Assembly: GCA_030762935.1 (NCBI GenBank)
Contig: CM060884.1
Span: 76,957,696 to 77,021,695, forward strand
Direction of reading: 5' to 3'
Source of the DNA: Hymenopus coronatus
Taxonomy: Eukaryota; Arthropoda; Insecta; Mantodea; Hymenopodidae
DNA: 64,000 bases
The notes under the pieces were generated by a model, which was not told the DNA's origin, made no database searches, and saw only the letters and a list, made by a program, of their open reading frames with translations. Positions 1 to 11,878 of the stretch are shown piece by piece (positions within the stretch are counted from its first letter, which is position 1; the number at the start of each line of letters is the position of its first letter). The position numbers and the translations under genes were made by a program.

Positions 1-85
1 TACGCAAAGAGGATAAAAAGAATCAGAATTTAAAGGGGAAGTAAAGGAAAGTTAGGGAAGTAGTTGGAATGATGGCAGTACTTAC

Positions 86-221
86 CAACTGTGGAAGCCA
101 ATGTGACAGTGTTTGGAGACTCATTGGGAGCTGGCTCGTTGTGATTTAGTATTCTTGGCATTGTTGCTTCTGGTTCTTCTTCCTCCGGCGTCCGCGCCGT
201 ACTTTCTAAAGGGGGCGCCAT
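86..221 (-). CDS. Candidate first coding exon, unrecognised protein (partial)
   Basis: On the minus strand an ATG at 221-219 in the context AAAAATGGCG (A at -3, G at +4) opens about 45 codons rich in Pro, Glu and Thr. The frame includes an acidic run EEEEPEA and ends at an excellent splice donor (GTTG then GTAAGTACTG; intron GT at 85-84), so the exon would end at 86 in phase 1. The frame stays open upstream to another ATG at 248, but TTGTTGCAG just before the inner ATG could instead be an acceptor. The segment is locally GC and CpG richer than its surroundings, as coding or promoter-proximal DNA often is. The composition suggests a disordered N-terminus. I do not recognise the protein, and the rest would lie beyond the left edge. 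A chance ORF remains possible. Confidence 0.4.
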
Positions 222-248
222 TTTTCTGCAACAATTAAACATCGCCAT

Positions 249-950
249 TATTTTGTGATCTGAGCATACGTTAATTTCTATAACACAGTTGCGATAACAT
301 ATTTGAATACCCGAACGTTAGTTATGTTGACTTGTTTAGTTTGAAATGGCAGATATAGAAACGCCCATGCTCTAGCGTTCAGTCAAGACTTGGAGTGATT
401 CAGCAAGTGCATGATGATGATATTGGTGATTATCCTGACCCACTCTCCAGGCGAATGCTCAACTGAGGTTTCTAGTTGTTCCCTGCCATTTCATACCAGG
501 TAGTTTGGTGCTTCCTCTGGCCGGGAACTAGGACAGTTCGTCAGGAGTGCACCTGCTGCATCCCTCCCTCCCGGAGGTTGTATAGGGCACATTCTCTGGC
601 CGCAGTGCTTATATCCTTCTCTGTCCCGAGAGAGAGTTGCGATAAATTGACATGACGATTTGAATTCATAACATGTTCGAATGCATAAAAATATTTTTTA
701 TCAAAAGTTCATCCTCAAATAAACATAACATGGTATTTCATTATAATGCTTCATTCGTTTGAAGGCAAGGAAAACATATTTTGAAGTCGCATTTTGCAAG
801 TCTTTTGAAAACACTTGTGACGCAAGTTGTGACGTCATCGTTCAGCTGCACTATAACGCCTGCGTTGACGTGGCTGTGTATTGTTAGAGCTTTGTGTGTC
901 ACGTTTATGTCAAAATGACGAACGCAGGTTTAAAAAATTACAGTCGGGTA
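249..950. other. Unique intergenic DNA, possible promoter side of the left-edge exon
   Basis: No repeat or ORF of note is visible. If the exon at 86-221 is real, its 5' UTR and promoter should lie in roughly 250-400 on the minus strand. A weak TATA-like TATAGAAA and a TCAGA initiator-like site sit about 22 bases apart there, too weak to call. The stretch 400-640 is GC-richer but shows no recognisable element. Confidence 0.4.
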
Positions 951-1113
951 GGCCACGCTGTGGCCGAGTGGCTAGACCACTCGCCTCTCACCTAGACGGC
1001 CCGGGTTCCATCCCAAGCGGCGCAGAGGTTTCCCCCGCCATCGCACTCCACTGGTGCTCCATCTTTATCACCAGTTACATCGCCTGCAGCGCCACAAGTA
1101 GTAAAGCGGGCGT
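951..1113 (+). repeat. tRNA-derived SINE, family A, copy 1
   Basis: The head is tRNA-like. A perfect A box TGGCCGAGTGG lies at 961-971, followed about 32 bases later by a near-perfect B box GGTTCCATCCC at 1004-1014 (one change from consensus). A non-tRNA body follows, ending near CGCCACAAGTAGTAAA. The same head-body-tail order occurs in reverse at 52968-53130, which proves a dispersed family. The A-to-B spacing is normal for a Pol III type 2 promoter. The A box resembles a Leu or Ser tRNA, so the source tRNA may be of that class. No clear target site duplication was found. Confidence 0.8.
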
Positions 1114-3660
1114 TCAGCAGTAACCAAATAGAAACCAGTCAGATAAGCTGCGAATGTATCGTGGCTGCAGAAATTCATGGATTAAAAGCATAATATCAAG
1201 TAACAAATTTATCTGTTACACACAGCCTATATTTCTCATTCGCATGGAAGTAGAGTCAAGCATCTGACTTAAAACTATTTCTCGTTTGACCAGTATTTCT
1301 GCTGCACATTCAGAAAATAAATAACTCATTAAGGTTTTACTTTGTTGAAGAAAATAGAATGATGATAAGTCATGCTTTTTTACCCGATCTTAATTTGGCA
1401 CGAGAGTAGAAAAGTCATGGTTGGATAATATTCTATTCAATTCTACGTAACAAACAGCCGTCATGGAGCTCTGAAACACGTTAACGTTGACAAATACATT
1501 CGTACGACTTGATAAATTAAACGTAAAAACAGAAAGAATGTAGCTGGTAGCCTGTCTGCCTCATATTCAACACCTCACTTTTTTGCGGGGTTTTCCCTTA
1601 TCCTGAGAAGACGATTGTAGAGTAACTTTAAACTTCATGGACCCCGAGGTCATTTCATTCTTTGTCCGATCTGATCAACCAGGTTAAAGGACGATAAGCT
1701 AAAAATAGATTTTTAATAGGTTTAATTTACATTACAGTGAACCTCGCAACAATACACTGTGATACGTATTGTTGACGTTCCTTAATCATGGCAAAATTCA
1801 TTTATTCCTTATTTCATGTTTTCTGGCACATGAGGAATTGCACACAATTTACTGTATTTCTGTAAATTAAAATTCTGGCCGGAGTTCATGTCTGCCCCAT
1901 ACGCTATTAAAAACTGCACTTAACCTTAAAAGGTAAACAAACAGTATGTTAGATAGCAAAACAGTTAAACCCTTTCTGCTAACATGTGCGTACTGAACAA
2001 TGACGTCAGCCCAATGAGAATTCGTGACCTGTTTGCAGATTAATTATAATTTCATTTTATTTCTGATATTCTATGTAAAGCTTTTTTGTTTTGTTTTTTT
2101 AACAGAATGCTCTTATTTGAGAATAATTACGATGTCGGCATGTTCCCAAGTGAACAGATAATGTGACTGCCACGAGAAATTACTTTTGTAAAATGACATA
2201 AATGAAATGAAAAGCTAATTAACCAATGGATGTATTAAATAGCTGGTGTAAATTCAAAGGGTGTTCTCCCATGTGCTTAGGTATGAGAAAACGTGGAGTA
2301 GCATAAGGTAGGTATAACTAATTTGTGTCTTTTATGTTGTATGAAAAAGTTTGTATCAAAGGACGTGGTATACTGCACAGATGTACATTTATAGGACTTT
2401 CTCTACCCACCTTCTACAGACAACTCTTATCAAAATTATTATTCTACCTGTTTTACATTAAAGGAGAAAATATTTGCAGAATTCATTTTACTGCACATTT
2501 TTTCAGCTACAAGAGAAACACAATACTGATAAGGGGAAGGTTTTACCACAATGGGTTAAAACATCTAAAATCGTTTTTGTAGTAAATGGATGTTGGGCAT
2601 CCATAGGAAATCAACATTCAACTGTCTTCTTATTGCTTTGGACTCTACAGCATTAAATATCGTAAAATACACGAGCCTAGTTTGCTGGAATTCTTTTTTT
2701 TAAAACTATATTTTCATACTTTGAAAATGTTTCAAATATCCCACAATAGGCAGAAATATTCACAGTAACTTGTTAGTACCAATAATAGAATATGGTTAAT
2801 TTTAAGGATTACATGACTTATACGTGTGTAAACAGCTTCACAGTTCACTCATCATATTTAATAATATACCAGGCGAGTGAGACGCCCCTTAGTTTTTTGG
2901 ACGGTCAAACGTCATGTGCGCCGTAGTCCAGTTTTGAGCATACTTAAACGTTCTTAGAGAGAGGAATGCGCGAAATTCAGAGCAACCGCGGTTTATGGGA
3001 CAGAACGTACTCCTCAAAAACATACGACTCGTTTACTGAGAGCGAATTCCGGTTTCCAGCCCATTTTAAAACTTTTTTTTAGATTATACCTAGCAACGTA
3101 ATTCAGTAAACGCCTCGGAAAAAACGGACCTGTCATATCAATACACTATCAACGTCAGCTAAAAAGAAAATGGCGGAATCTTGTACTTAGAGCAGGGGTT
3201 GGCTGCCAAAAATTAGGAAAACATTAGGGACGCGCCTCATCCACCATGGGCTCACACAGTCAAAACGAAAACATATTATTAAACAACCGTTTATTTAAAT
3301 TTTTGCGTGAACTACGTCACCTGCATCTCAAATAACTTATATAATATATTTTGCCATTTAAGTAGTAATATTAAAATGCCCAGCAAAGGATTCAAACGGT
3401 CTTAAAAGGCTAAATCAAGCACGAAAACTCGCGAGGTGGCAATTGCATAGCACCTGACGTGTCGTACTATTGAACGTGCGTTCAGTAGAGTCTCAAAGTA
3501 GCTGAATAGGATTATGAGCGACACAGATCCGAGTCTCAGCGTTGTACATATCTTGTTTATATTGCTCGTCAAAACCTGTAAGCCAAATTTGCAGTAATCT
3601 AATGTGTAAGTCCCTTGAGTTCAGGACATTGTAATTTAAATGGTTATTGGTTGGCCGCAG
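1114..3660. other. Unique AT-rich intergenic DNA
   Basis: About 2.5 kb of AT-rich sequence without tandem repeats, recognisable transposon or convincing coding frame. The two Met-initiated ORFs of 60-85 codons around 2325-2656 overlap each other in different frames and look like chance. There is some GC-richer sequence near 2880-3200 with no identifiable content. Confidence 0.5.
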
Positions 3661-3666
3661 TCTGTA

Positions 3667-6640
3667 ATGGGTAGAATACGTTTAGTGACGTCTGACCATT
3701 GGACTGGCATGGTGCAAGGTGTTATTATGAATACGTTTAGTGACGTCTGACCATTGGACTGGCATGGTGCAAGGTGTTATTATGAGAATACGTTTAGTGA
3801 CGTCTGACCATTGGACTGCCATGGTGCAAGGTGTTATTATGAATGGGTAGAATACGTTTAGTGACGTCTGACCATTGGACTGGTATGGTGCAAGGTGTTA
3901 TTATGAATACGTTTAGTGACGTCTGACCATTGGACTGGTATGGTGCAAGGTGTTATTATGAATACGTTTAGTGACGTCTGACCATTGGACTGGTATGGTG
4001 CAAGGTGTTATTATGAATGGGTAGAATACGTTTAGTGACGTCTGACCATTGGACTGGTATGGTGCAAGGTGTTATTATGAATGGGTAGAATACGTTTAGT
4101 GACGTCTGACCATTGGACTGGTATGGTGCAAGGTGTTATTATGAATACGTTTAGTGACGTCTGACCATTGGACTGGCATGGTGCAAGGTGTTATTATGAA
4201 TACGTTTAGTGACGTCTGCCTCATTGGACTGGCATGGTGCAAGGTGTTATTATGAATACGTTTAGTGACGTCTGACCATTGGACTGGTATGGTGCAAGGT
4301 GTTATTATGAATACGTTTAGTGACGTCTGACCATTGGACTGGTATGGTGCAAGGTGTTATTATGAATGGGTAGAATACGTTTAGTGACGTCTGACCATTG
4401 GACTGGTATGGTGCAAGGTGTTATTATGAATACGTTTAGTGACGTCTGACCATTGGACTGGCGTGGTGCAAGGTGTTATTATGAATACGTTTAGTGACGT
4501 CTGACAATTGGACTGGCATGGTGCAAGGTGTTATTATGAATACGTTTAGTGACGTCTGACCATTGGACTGGTATGGTGCAAGGTGTTATTATGAATGGGT
4601 AGAATACGTTTAGTGACGTCTGACCATTGGACTGGTATGGTGCAAGGTGTTATTATGAATACGTTTAGTGACGTCTGACCATTGGACTGGCGTGGTGCAA
4701 GGTGTTATTATGAATACGTTTAGTGACGTCTGACAATTGGACTGGCATGGTGCAAGGTGTTATTATGAATACGTTTAGTGACGTCTGACCATTGGACTGG
4801 CATGGTGCAAGGTGCTATTATGAATGGGTAGAATACGTTTAGTGACGTCTGACCATTGGACTGGCATGGTGCAAGGTGTTATTATGAATGGGTAGAATAC
4901 GTTTAGTGACGTCTGACCATTGGACTGGTATGGTGCAAGGTGTTATTATGAATGGGTAGAATACGTTTAGTGACGTCTGACCATTGGACTGGTATGGTGC
5001 AAGGTGTTATTATGAATGGGTAGAATACGTTTAGTGACGTCTGACCATTGGACTGGTATGGTGCAAGGTGTTATTATGAATGGGTAGAATACGTTTAGTG
5101 ACGTCTGACCATTGGACTGGTATGGTGCAAGGTGTTATTATGAATGGGTAGAATACGTTTAGTGACGTCTGACCATTGGACTGGCATGGTGCAAGGTGTT
5201 ATTATGAATGGGTAGAATACGTTTAGTGACGTCTGACCATTGGACTGGTATGGTGCAAGGTGTTATTATGAATGGGTAGAATACGTTTAGTGACGTCTGA
5301 CCATTGGACTGGCATGGTGCAAGGTGTTATTATGAATACGTTTAGTGACGTCTGACCATTGGACTGGCATGGTGCAAGGTGTTATTATGAATACGTTTAG
5401 TGACGTCTGACCATTGGACTGGCTTGGTGCAAGGTGTTATTATGAGAATACGTTTAGTGACGTCTGACCATTGGACTGGCATGGTGCAAGGTGTTATTAT
5501 GAATACGTTTAGTGACGTCTGCCCATTGGACTGGCATGGTGCAAGGTGCTATTATGAATACGTTTAGTGACGTCTGACCATTGGACTGGCATGGTGCAAG
5601 GTGCTATTATGAATACGTTTAGTGACGTCTGACCATTGGACTGGCTTGGTGCAAGGTGTTATTATGAATACGTTTAGTGACGTCTGACCATTGGACTGGC
5701 ATGGTGCAAGGTGTTATTATGAATACGTTTAGTGACGTCTGCCTCATTGGACTGGCATGGTGCAAGGTGTTATTATGAATACGTTTAGTGACGTCTGCCT
5801 CATTGGACTGGCGTGGTGCAAGGTGTTATTATGAATACGTTTAGTGACGTCTGCCTCATTGGACTGGCGTGGTGCAAGGTGTTATTATGAATACGTTTAG
5901 TGACGTCTGCCCCATTGGACTGGCATGGTGCAAGGTGTTATTATGAATACGTTTAGTGACGTCTGCCTCATTGGACTGGCATGGTGCAAGGTGTTATTAT
6001 GAATACGTTTAGTGACGTCTGACCATTGGACTGGCATGGTGCAAGGTGTTATTATGAATACGTTTAGTGACGCCTGACCATTGGACTGGCGTGGTGCAAG
6101 GTGTTATTATGAATACGTTTAGTGACGCCTGACCATTGGACTGGCATGGTGCAAGGTGTTATTATGAATACGTTTAGTGACGTCTGCCTCATTGGACTGG
6201 CATGGTGCAAGGTGTTATTATGAATACGTTTAGTGACGTCTGACCATTGGACTGGCATGGTGCAAGGTGTTATTATGAATACGTTTAGTGACGCCTGACC
6301 ATTGGACTGGCATGGTGCAAGGTGTTATTATGAATACGTTTAGTGACGTCTGCCTCATTGGACTGGCGTGGTGCAAGGTGTTATTATGAATACGTTTAGT
6401 GACGTCTGCCTCATTGGACTGGCGTGGTGCAAGGTGTTATTATGAATGGGTAGAATACGTTTAGTGACGTCTGACCATTGGACTGGCATGGTGCAAGGTG
6501 TTATTATGAATGGGTAGAATACGTTTAGTGACGTCTGCCTCATTGGACTGGCATGGTGCAAGGTGTTATTATGAATGGGTAGAATACGTTTAGTGACGTC
6601 TGACCATTGGATTGCCATGGTGCAAGGTGTTATTATGAAT
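3667..6640. repeat. Dimorphic 55/64-bp satellite, about 50 units
   Basis: The short unit (55 bp) begins AATACGTTTAGTGACGTCTG and ends AAGGTGTTATTATG. The long unit (64 bp) is the same with a 9-base AATGGGTAG prefix. Units are over 90 percent alike; recurring variants are TGACC/TGCCTC in the middle and GGCATGG/GGTATGG/GGCGTGG. Long units cluster near 4820-5290 and 6440-6600, short units elsewhere, so blocks have been amplified together. Every unit carries TGACGTCT, one base from the palindromic CRE site TGACGTCA. The right end abuts the transposase relic at 6703. Minus-strand ORFs here only read the repeat. Confidence 0.97.
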
Positions 6641-6702
6641 GCCGACCCCCTTTATTCTCCACACGTATGCTGTCGCACGATATTTTGTGCCAGTCTTTCA
6701 GT

Positions 6703-8574
6703 ATGTATTCGACAGACGAGTGCGTAGATATCGTTTTGATCTGCGGAGAAGCAAGAACAAATGTACAAGCGTCTCAGTATCTATAACGGGAGAGATATCC
6801 GAACACACGACAGCAAACACCTTCCGGAAGGTAAAAGGCGTCTGCGTCACTTGCGTCCTGTTAGACTCGCACCAGCAACACCAGAAGCTATTTTGAGCGC
6901 CAACCTGGACAATCCTCACACTAGGACACGGGCAGTTGCTCAGGAGGTGAACATCAGCCAGGATTCGTAATACGAATATTGAGCTCTAGTAAGTTTCATC
7001 CTTATCGTTTACACTTACACCAAGCACTTCACGCGAGAGATTACGAAGCTCGAGTGACCTTTTGTGAATGTCTACTGGAGCGAGTAGCAAATGATGTGGG
7101 ATTTGTATCCAGGATCCTTTTTCTGACGAATCAAGATGCCACAACAATGGAACCGTAAATTGCCACAATATGCAATAGGTTGATAATCCTAAATGGGTAA
7201 GGGAGGCAGCGTTCCAAGAGCAGTTGGGGAGTGAGTGTCGTGTGTAATCTTGGGAGACCATTCTTCTTCAAGAGGCATCTAACAGGAGCACGCTACTTGG
7301 AATTCCTCCGTAATTAGCTGCCCTTTCATTAGAGAATGTGCAACTGCAGGAGCATCTAACAGGAGCACGCTACTTGGAATTCCTCCGTAATTAGCTGCCC
7401 TTTCATTAGAGAATGTGCAACTGCAGGAGCATCTAACAGGAGCACGCTACTTGGAATTCCTCCGTAATTAGCTAACCTTATTATTAGACAATGTGCCACT
7501 GCAGGGGCATCTAACAGGAGCACGCTACTTGGAATTCCTCCGTAATTAGCTGCCCTTTCATTAAAGAATGTGCAACTGCAGGAGCATCTAACAGGAGCAC
7601 GCTACTTGGAATTCCTCCGTAATTAGCTGCCCTTTTACTATAGAATGTGCAACTGCAGGAGCATCTAACAGGAGCACGCTACTTGGAATTCCTCCGTAAT
7701 TAGCTGCCCTTTTACTATAGAATGTGCAACTGCAGGAGCATCTAACAGGAGCACGCTACTTGGAATTCCTCCGTAATTAGCTGCCCTTTTACTATAGAAT
7801 GTGCAACTGCAGGAGCATCTAACAGGAGCACGCTACTTGGAATTCCTCCGTAATTAGCTGCCCTTTTACTATAGAATGTGCAACTGCAGGAGCATCTAAC
7901 AGGAGCACGCTACTTGGAATTCCTCCGTAATTAGCTGCCCTTTTACTATAGAATGTGCAACTGCAGGAGCATCTAACAGGAGCACGCTACTTGGAATTTC
8001 TCCGTAATTGGCTGCCCTTTTACTATAGAATGTGCAACTGCAGGAGCATCTAACAGGAGCACGCTACTTGGAATTTCTCCGTAATTAGCTGCCCTTTTAC
8101 TATAGAATGTGCAACTGCAGGAGCATCTAACAGGAGCACGCTACTTGGAATTCCTCCGTAATTAGCTGCCCTTTCATTAGAGAATGTGCAACTGCAGGAG
8201 CATCTAACAGGAGCACGCTACTTGGAATTCCTCCGTAATTAGCTACCCTTATTATTAGAGAATGTGCCACTGCAGGAGGCAATGACGATGTGGTTTCAAC
8301 ACGATGGCGCTCCTCCTCATCGGCTGAGGATCGTCTGCAAACATTTGAATGCTGCAACTCCTGGTCATTGGATAGGAAGTCGAGGGTCAATCTCCTGGTC
8401 TGACACCCTTTGACTTCTTCCTTTAAAAGAACGCGTTTATGCAGAGGAGCTAGACCACCCAGAAACCCTTCGCCAGCGTATTTCAGTGGCCTGTAGATCT
8501 GTTCAACCCGCCATGCTCCATTCAACAGCCTGCATTACCCAAGAAGGTCAGCAGTTCGAGCACTTGCTTCGTTA
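6703..8574 (+). pseudogene. IS630-Tc1-mariner transposase relic, interrupted by its own tandem array
   Basis: This reads, with frameshifts and stops, as a transposase of the Tc1/mariner superfamily type with a DUF4817-like N-terminal helix-turn-helix, common in insects. The start is probably ATG 6703 (YSTDECVDIV). The second helix region is near 6885-6970 (TRTRAVAQEVNISQDS), followed by FHPYRLHLHQALHARDYEAR after 6985. First catalytic Asp in LFSDES at 7125-7127; second in WFQHDGAPPH at 8303-8305; third in LTPFDFFL at 8412-8414. The end is FEHLLR and a stop at 8572-8574. At least two frameshifts and several stops make it dead. A 13-unit array occupies 7276-8278, between the first and second Asp. 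No terminal inverted repeats were located; the 5' end may have been replaced by the 55/64-bp satellite. Confidence 0.85.
7276..8278 (+). repeat. 77/78-bp tandem array of transposase coding sequence, 13 units
   Basis: Units start with CATCTAACAGGAGCACGCTA at 7276, 7353, 7430, 7508 and then every 77 bases to 8201. The last unit reads LTGARYLEFLRN, one stop, then LPLLLENVPLQ, and runs straight into the frame of the catalytic block WFQHDG. The unit is therefore the piece of transposase that normally precedes that block. Units 3 and 13 carry TTATTATTAG and keep (78 bp, 26 codons for unit 3) the longer in-frame form. Most others are 77 bp, having lost one base, so their frame drifts. Confidence 0.95.
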
Positions 8575-9440
8575 GAGGAGTCGTGTTCCAGGATCGTTCC
8601 AGCGCCACAAAACGATGTTTCTAATGACACAGTAATTCTATGTCTGCAAACTTGTCTTTAACTTCCATGTTAAACTCTGACTATGCAATTTCCTTCTTTT
8701 CTGTGTTCAAATGTGTACCTAGGTATAGATGATCCTTATTTCAATTGCACCTACCTCCTTGTAGTTCATCAATAAAACATTAAACAATACCACAAAACAT
8801 AAATAAAACAATTAAAATTAACATAATAGCTGCTTTCAGATTAATAATTGTGAATATTACACGGTAAAAACCATTAGTACATACATGGGATTCGAACCAC
8901 CTTCACAGCAAACAGGTCAGTTGGGAGTGTTGCTCTCGTGCCAAATGTGCTACCTAGTAACTTCAGAGATATTGGCTGGTCCCAGTGAAGCTTTACAAAC
9001 GTCAGCTGTCTAATTGCCAGTATATTAAAAGGCGACGCGATAACATCTGTTAAATACGTGGGTAATGGGGTCAGTGTTTATAATGCGGATTGCATAAAAC
9101 TGGTTGACTCACCTGGTATAGTTTCATGTTGTTTATTTCAGCTTAATTATGCGACATAACATTTTTAACTTAATGTACAGTTCTAGGAGAATTTCTTCAT
9201 TCGATTGAAATTAGTAATACATACATACTAAAGAGCACAGCAATCTCTGTGAAAATAAAAACAAAACAATCGATACATAATGTCACTCCCAATTCCCTTA
9301 AGCGAGAGTGATATAGTATGTGTGCTAATGATGCGACGTGGCTTGAATGACAACAGTTGTAATGAACAATCTGCGGTAGATTAGAGAGGTCTTGTGTTCG
9401 AGGCTATTTTTACGCATTTCATCATGTCGCTACGTCTCGA
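8575..9440. other. Unique intergenic DNA
   Basis: AT-rich sequence after the transposase relic, with no ORF or tandem repeat. It contains one tRNA-like minus-strand segment, listed separately. The other end of the dead transposon may lie here, but I could not identify it. Confidence 0.4.
8885..8960 (-). repeat. tRNA-like segment, possible SINE head
   Basis: On the minus strand there is a perfect B box GGTTCGAATCC (plus 8890-8900). About 33 bases upstream is an A-box-like TGGCACGAGAG, which is the spacing expected of a tRNA or tRNA-derived SINE. I could not fold a good cloverleaf with paired acceptor ends, so this is more likely a SINE head or decayed tRNA pseudogene than a working tRNA gene. 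Only this copy was seen in the window. Confidence 0.35.
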
Positions 9441-11095
9441 GGAAAAGTGAATTGAGTGAAGTGATAGCTCACTTTAGTGAAGTGACAATGAGAACTTAAC
9501 TAGATCACATTTGTGAAGTGACAATGAGAACTAAACTGGATCACATTAGTGAGGTGACAGTGAGAACTGAACTAGATCACATTAGTGAAGTGACAATGAG
9601 AACTGAACTGGATCAGATTATTGAAGTGACAGTGAGAACTGAACTAGATCACATTAGTAAAGTGACAATGAGAACTGTATTAGATCACATTAGTGAAGTG
9701 ACAGTGAGAACTGAACTAGATCACATTAGTGAAGTGACAGTGAGAACTGAACTAGATCACATTAGTGAAGTGACAATGAGAACTGTACTAGATCACATTA
9801 GTGAAGTGACAGTGAGAACTGAACTAGATCACATTAGTGAAGTGACAATGAGAACTGAACTAGCTCACATTAGTGAACTGACAATGAGAACTGTACTAGA
9901 TCACATTAGTGAAATGACATTGAGAACTGAACTGGATCACATTAGTGAAGTGACAATGAGAACTGAACTAGATCACATTTGTGAAGTGACAATGAGAACT
10001 AAACTGGATCACATTAGTGAAGTGACAGTGAGAACTGAACTGGATCACATTAGTGAAGTGACAGTGAGAACTGAACTAGATCACATTAGGGAAGTGACAG
10101 TGAGAACTGAACTAGATCACATTAGTGAAGTGACAATGAGACCTGAATAGATCACATTAGTGAACTGACAATGAGAACTGTACTAGATCACATTAGTGAA
10201 ATGACATTGAGAACTGAACTGGATCACATTAGTGAAGTGACATTGAGAACTGAACTAGATCACATTTGTGAAGTGACAATTAGAACTAAACTGGATCACA
10301 TTAGTGAAGTGACAATGAGAACTGAACTAGATCACATTAGTGAAGTGACAATGAGAACTGAACTAGATCACATTAGTGAAGTGACAGTGAGAACTGAACT
10401 AGCTCACATTAGTGAAGTGACAATGAGAACTGAACTAGCTCACATTAGTGAAGTGACAATGAGAATTGAACTAGATCAAATTAGTGAAGTGACAATGAGA
10501 ACTTAACTAGCTCACATTAGTGGTGACATTGAGAACTGAACTAGATCATATTAGTGAAATGACAATGAATACTTAACTAGATCACATTTGTGAAGTGACA
10601 GTGAGAACTTAACTAGATCACATTGGTGAAGTGACAGTGAGAACTGAACTAGATCACATTAGTGAAGTGACAGTGAGAACTGAACTAGATCACATTAGTG
10701 AAGTGACAGTGAGAACTGAACTAGATCACATTAGTGAAGTGACAATGAGAACTTAACTAGATCACATTAGTGAAGTGACAATGAGAACTTAACTAGATCA
10801 CATTAGTGAAGTGACAATGAGAACTGAACTAGATCACATTAGTGAAGTGATAATGAGAACTGAACTAGATCACATTAGTGAAGTGACATTGAGAACTTAA
10901 CTAGATCACGTTAGTGAAGTGACATTGAGAACTGAACTAGATCACATTAGTGAAGTGACAATGAGAACTGAACTAGATCACGTTAGTGAAGTGACAATGA
11001 GAACTGAACTAGATCACATTACTGAAGTGACAGCGATAACTGGACTAGATCACATTATTGAAGTGACAGCGATAACTGGACTAGATCACAGTTAA
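9440..11095. repeat. 36-bp satellite, about 45 units
   Basis: The unit is GAAGTGACAATGAGAACTGA followed by ACTAGATCACATTAGT. Because 36 is 12 codons, an unbroken unit keeps its frame and produces plus-strand ORFs at 9518-10150 and 10171-10506 that read (M/V)RTELDHISEVT over and over. Units where GAACTGAAC has become GAACTTAAC gain an in-frame TAA and end those ORFs; such units are commonest at both edges. Variants (AATGAG/AGTGAG/ATTGAG, GATCAC/GCTCAC, AGTGAA/TGTGAA) mix without strict order. The last units near 11020-11095 are the most diverged. No promoter, splice or start signal supports expression. Confidence 0.96.
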
Positions 11096-11434
11096 GTAAC
11101 ATGAGTTAAGTAATCTGATTACATTATGAAAGTGAGAGTGAGAGAGGTGAGTCATATTTTAGAATGACTTACTTCGATGGGGAAACAAAGCCGTTGATCC
11201 CGGTAAAATTCTTTTTTCTGGGAGGACAGGTCTTTGTTTAATTTTACCCAATTCACCACTCACGAACCAAACCTAGATTTAAGACACGCAAAAGAACCTC
11301 AAACCTGATAAAGAGGTTTCTGAGCAAAATTAAAGGATCGTTTACGCCCAACGTAAAATAAATGGCTAAGAACCGCAGCAGTTAGAGAGCGTCCATAAAT
11401 AAGTGTCGATCTCAATTTTATACACACGCGCGCT
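11096..11434. other. Unique intergenic DNA
   Basis: Short unique spacer between the 36-bp satellite and the first CHE fragment. No coding frame or repeat recognised. Confidence 0.4.
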
Positions 11435-11560
11435 GATTTTTTAAATGCTTTTTTCGATCCTAAAATGTGTATTTCCGATTAATTCTGGGTATCCACCTTT
11501 TGGGTGGAATACAATACCTTCTCTTACTATGTACGATGTAAGAGTAGAGAAGATAAAACG
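11435..11560 (+). mobile_element. CHE right-end fragment
   Basis: Matches the last ~120 bases of the CHE family. It has the AATGCTTTTTT block after the CA core, GTGTATTTCCG, GGGTGGAATACAATACC, a decayed palindrome around ACTATGTACGATGTAAG, and the end GTAGAGAAGATAAAA. The left part is absent. Confidence 0.75.
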
Positions 11561-11878
11561 ATTTATTTGTGTACTCTCCCAAGTCAAAAACTTATTTTTC
11601 AAAACTAGATCATTAGTTCGAAAAAATATATGGCCATTTTTCTGTACTTGTGAGCGACGGTATCGTTTGGAGCATTTTGAGTATAATAATGTTTTAGAGA
11701 AAACATGCGTGTATATTAATTAATACGAATGCGCATGCTTCATTTGCAGAAAAAAAACAACATTATACTGTCTTAAAGTTTATAATCCATATAACTTTGT
11801 CACGCTGAACGTTTACTTACAGATGCGTTCACCCTAAGCCAGAGAACTGGGGATTGTCGATGGCATTACATCCAACAA
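11561..11878. other. Unique spacer
   Basis: AT-rich sequence between two CHE pieces; no recognised element. Confidence 0.35.

Noticed and set aside
6064..6618. Minus-strand ORFs in the 55/64-bp array
   Set aside because: Pure repeat translation; the frame changes whenever unit length changes.
7320..8278. 77-bp array as a regulatory or enhancer repeat
   Set aside because: The unit is explained by transposase coding sequence continuous with the catalytic block.
8127..8525. 132-codon minus-strand ORF
   Set aside because: It lies antisense to the 77-bp array and the catalytic half of the transposase relic. The plus-strand reading has recognisable motifs and the minus has none.
9518..10506. ORFs of 210 and 111 codons with a 12-residue repeat as a repetitive protein
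   Set aside because: The frame follows from the 36-bp period. Edge units carry in-frame stops, and there is no promoter, signal peptide or non-repeat coding flank.
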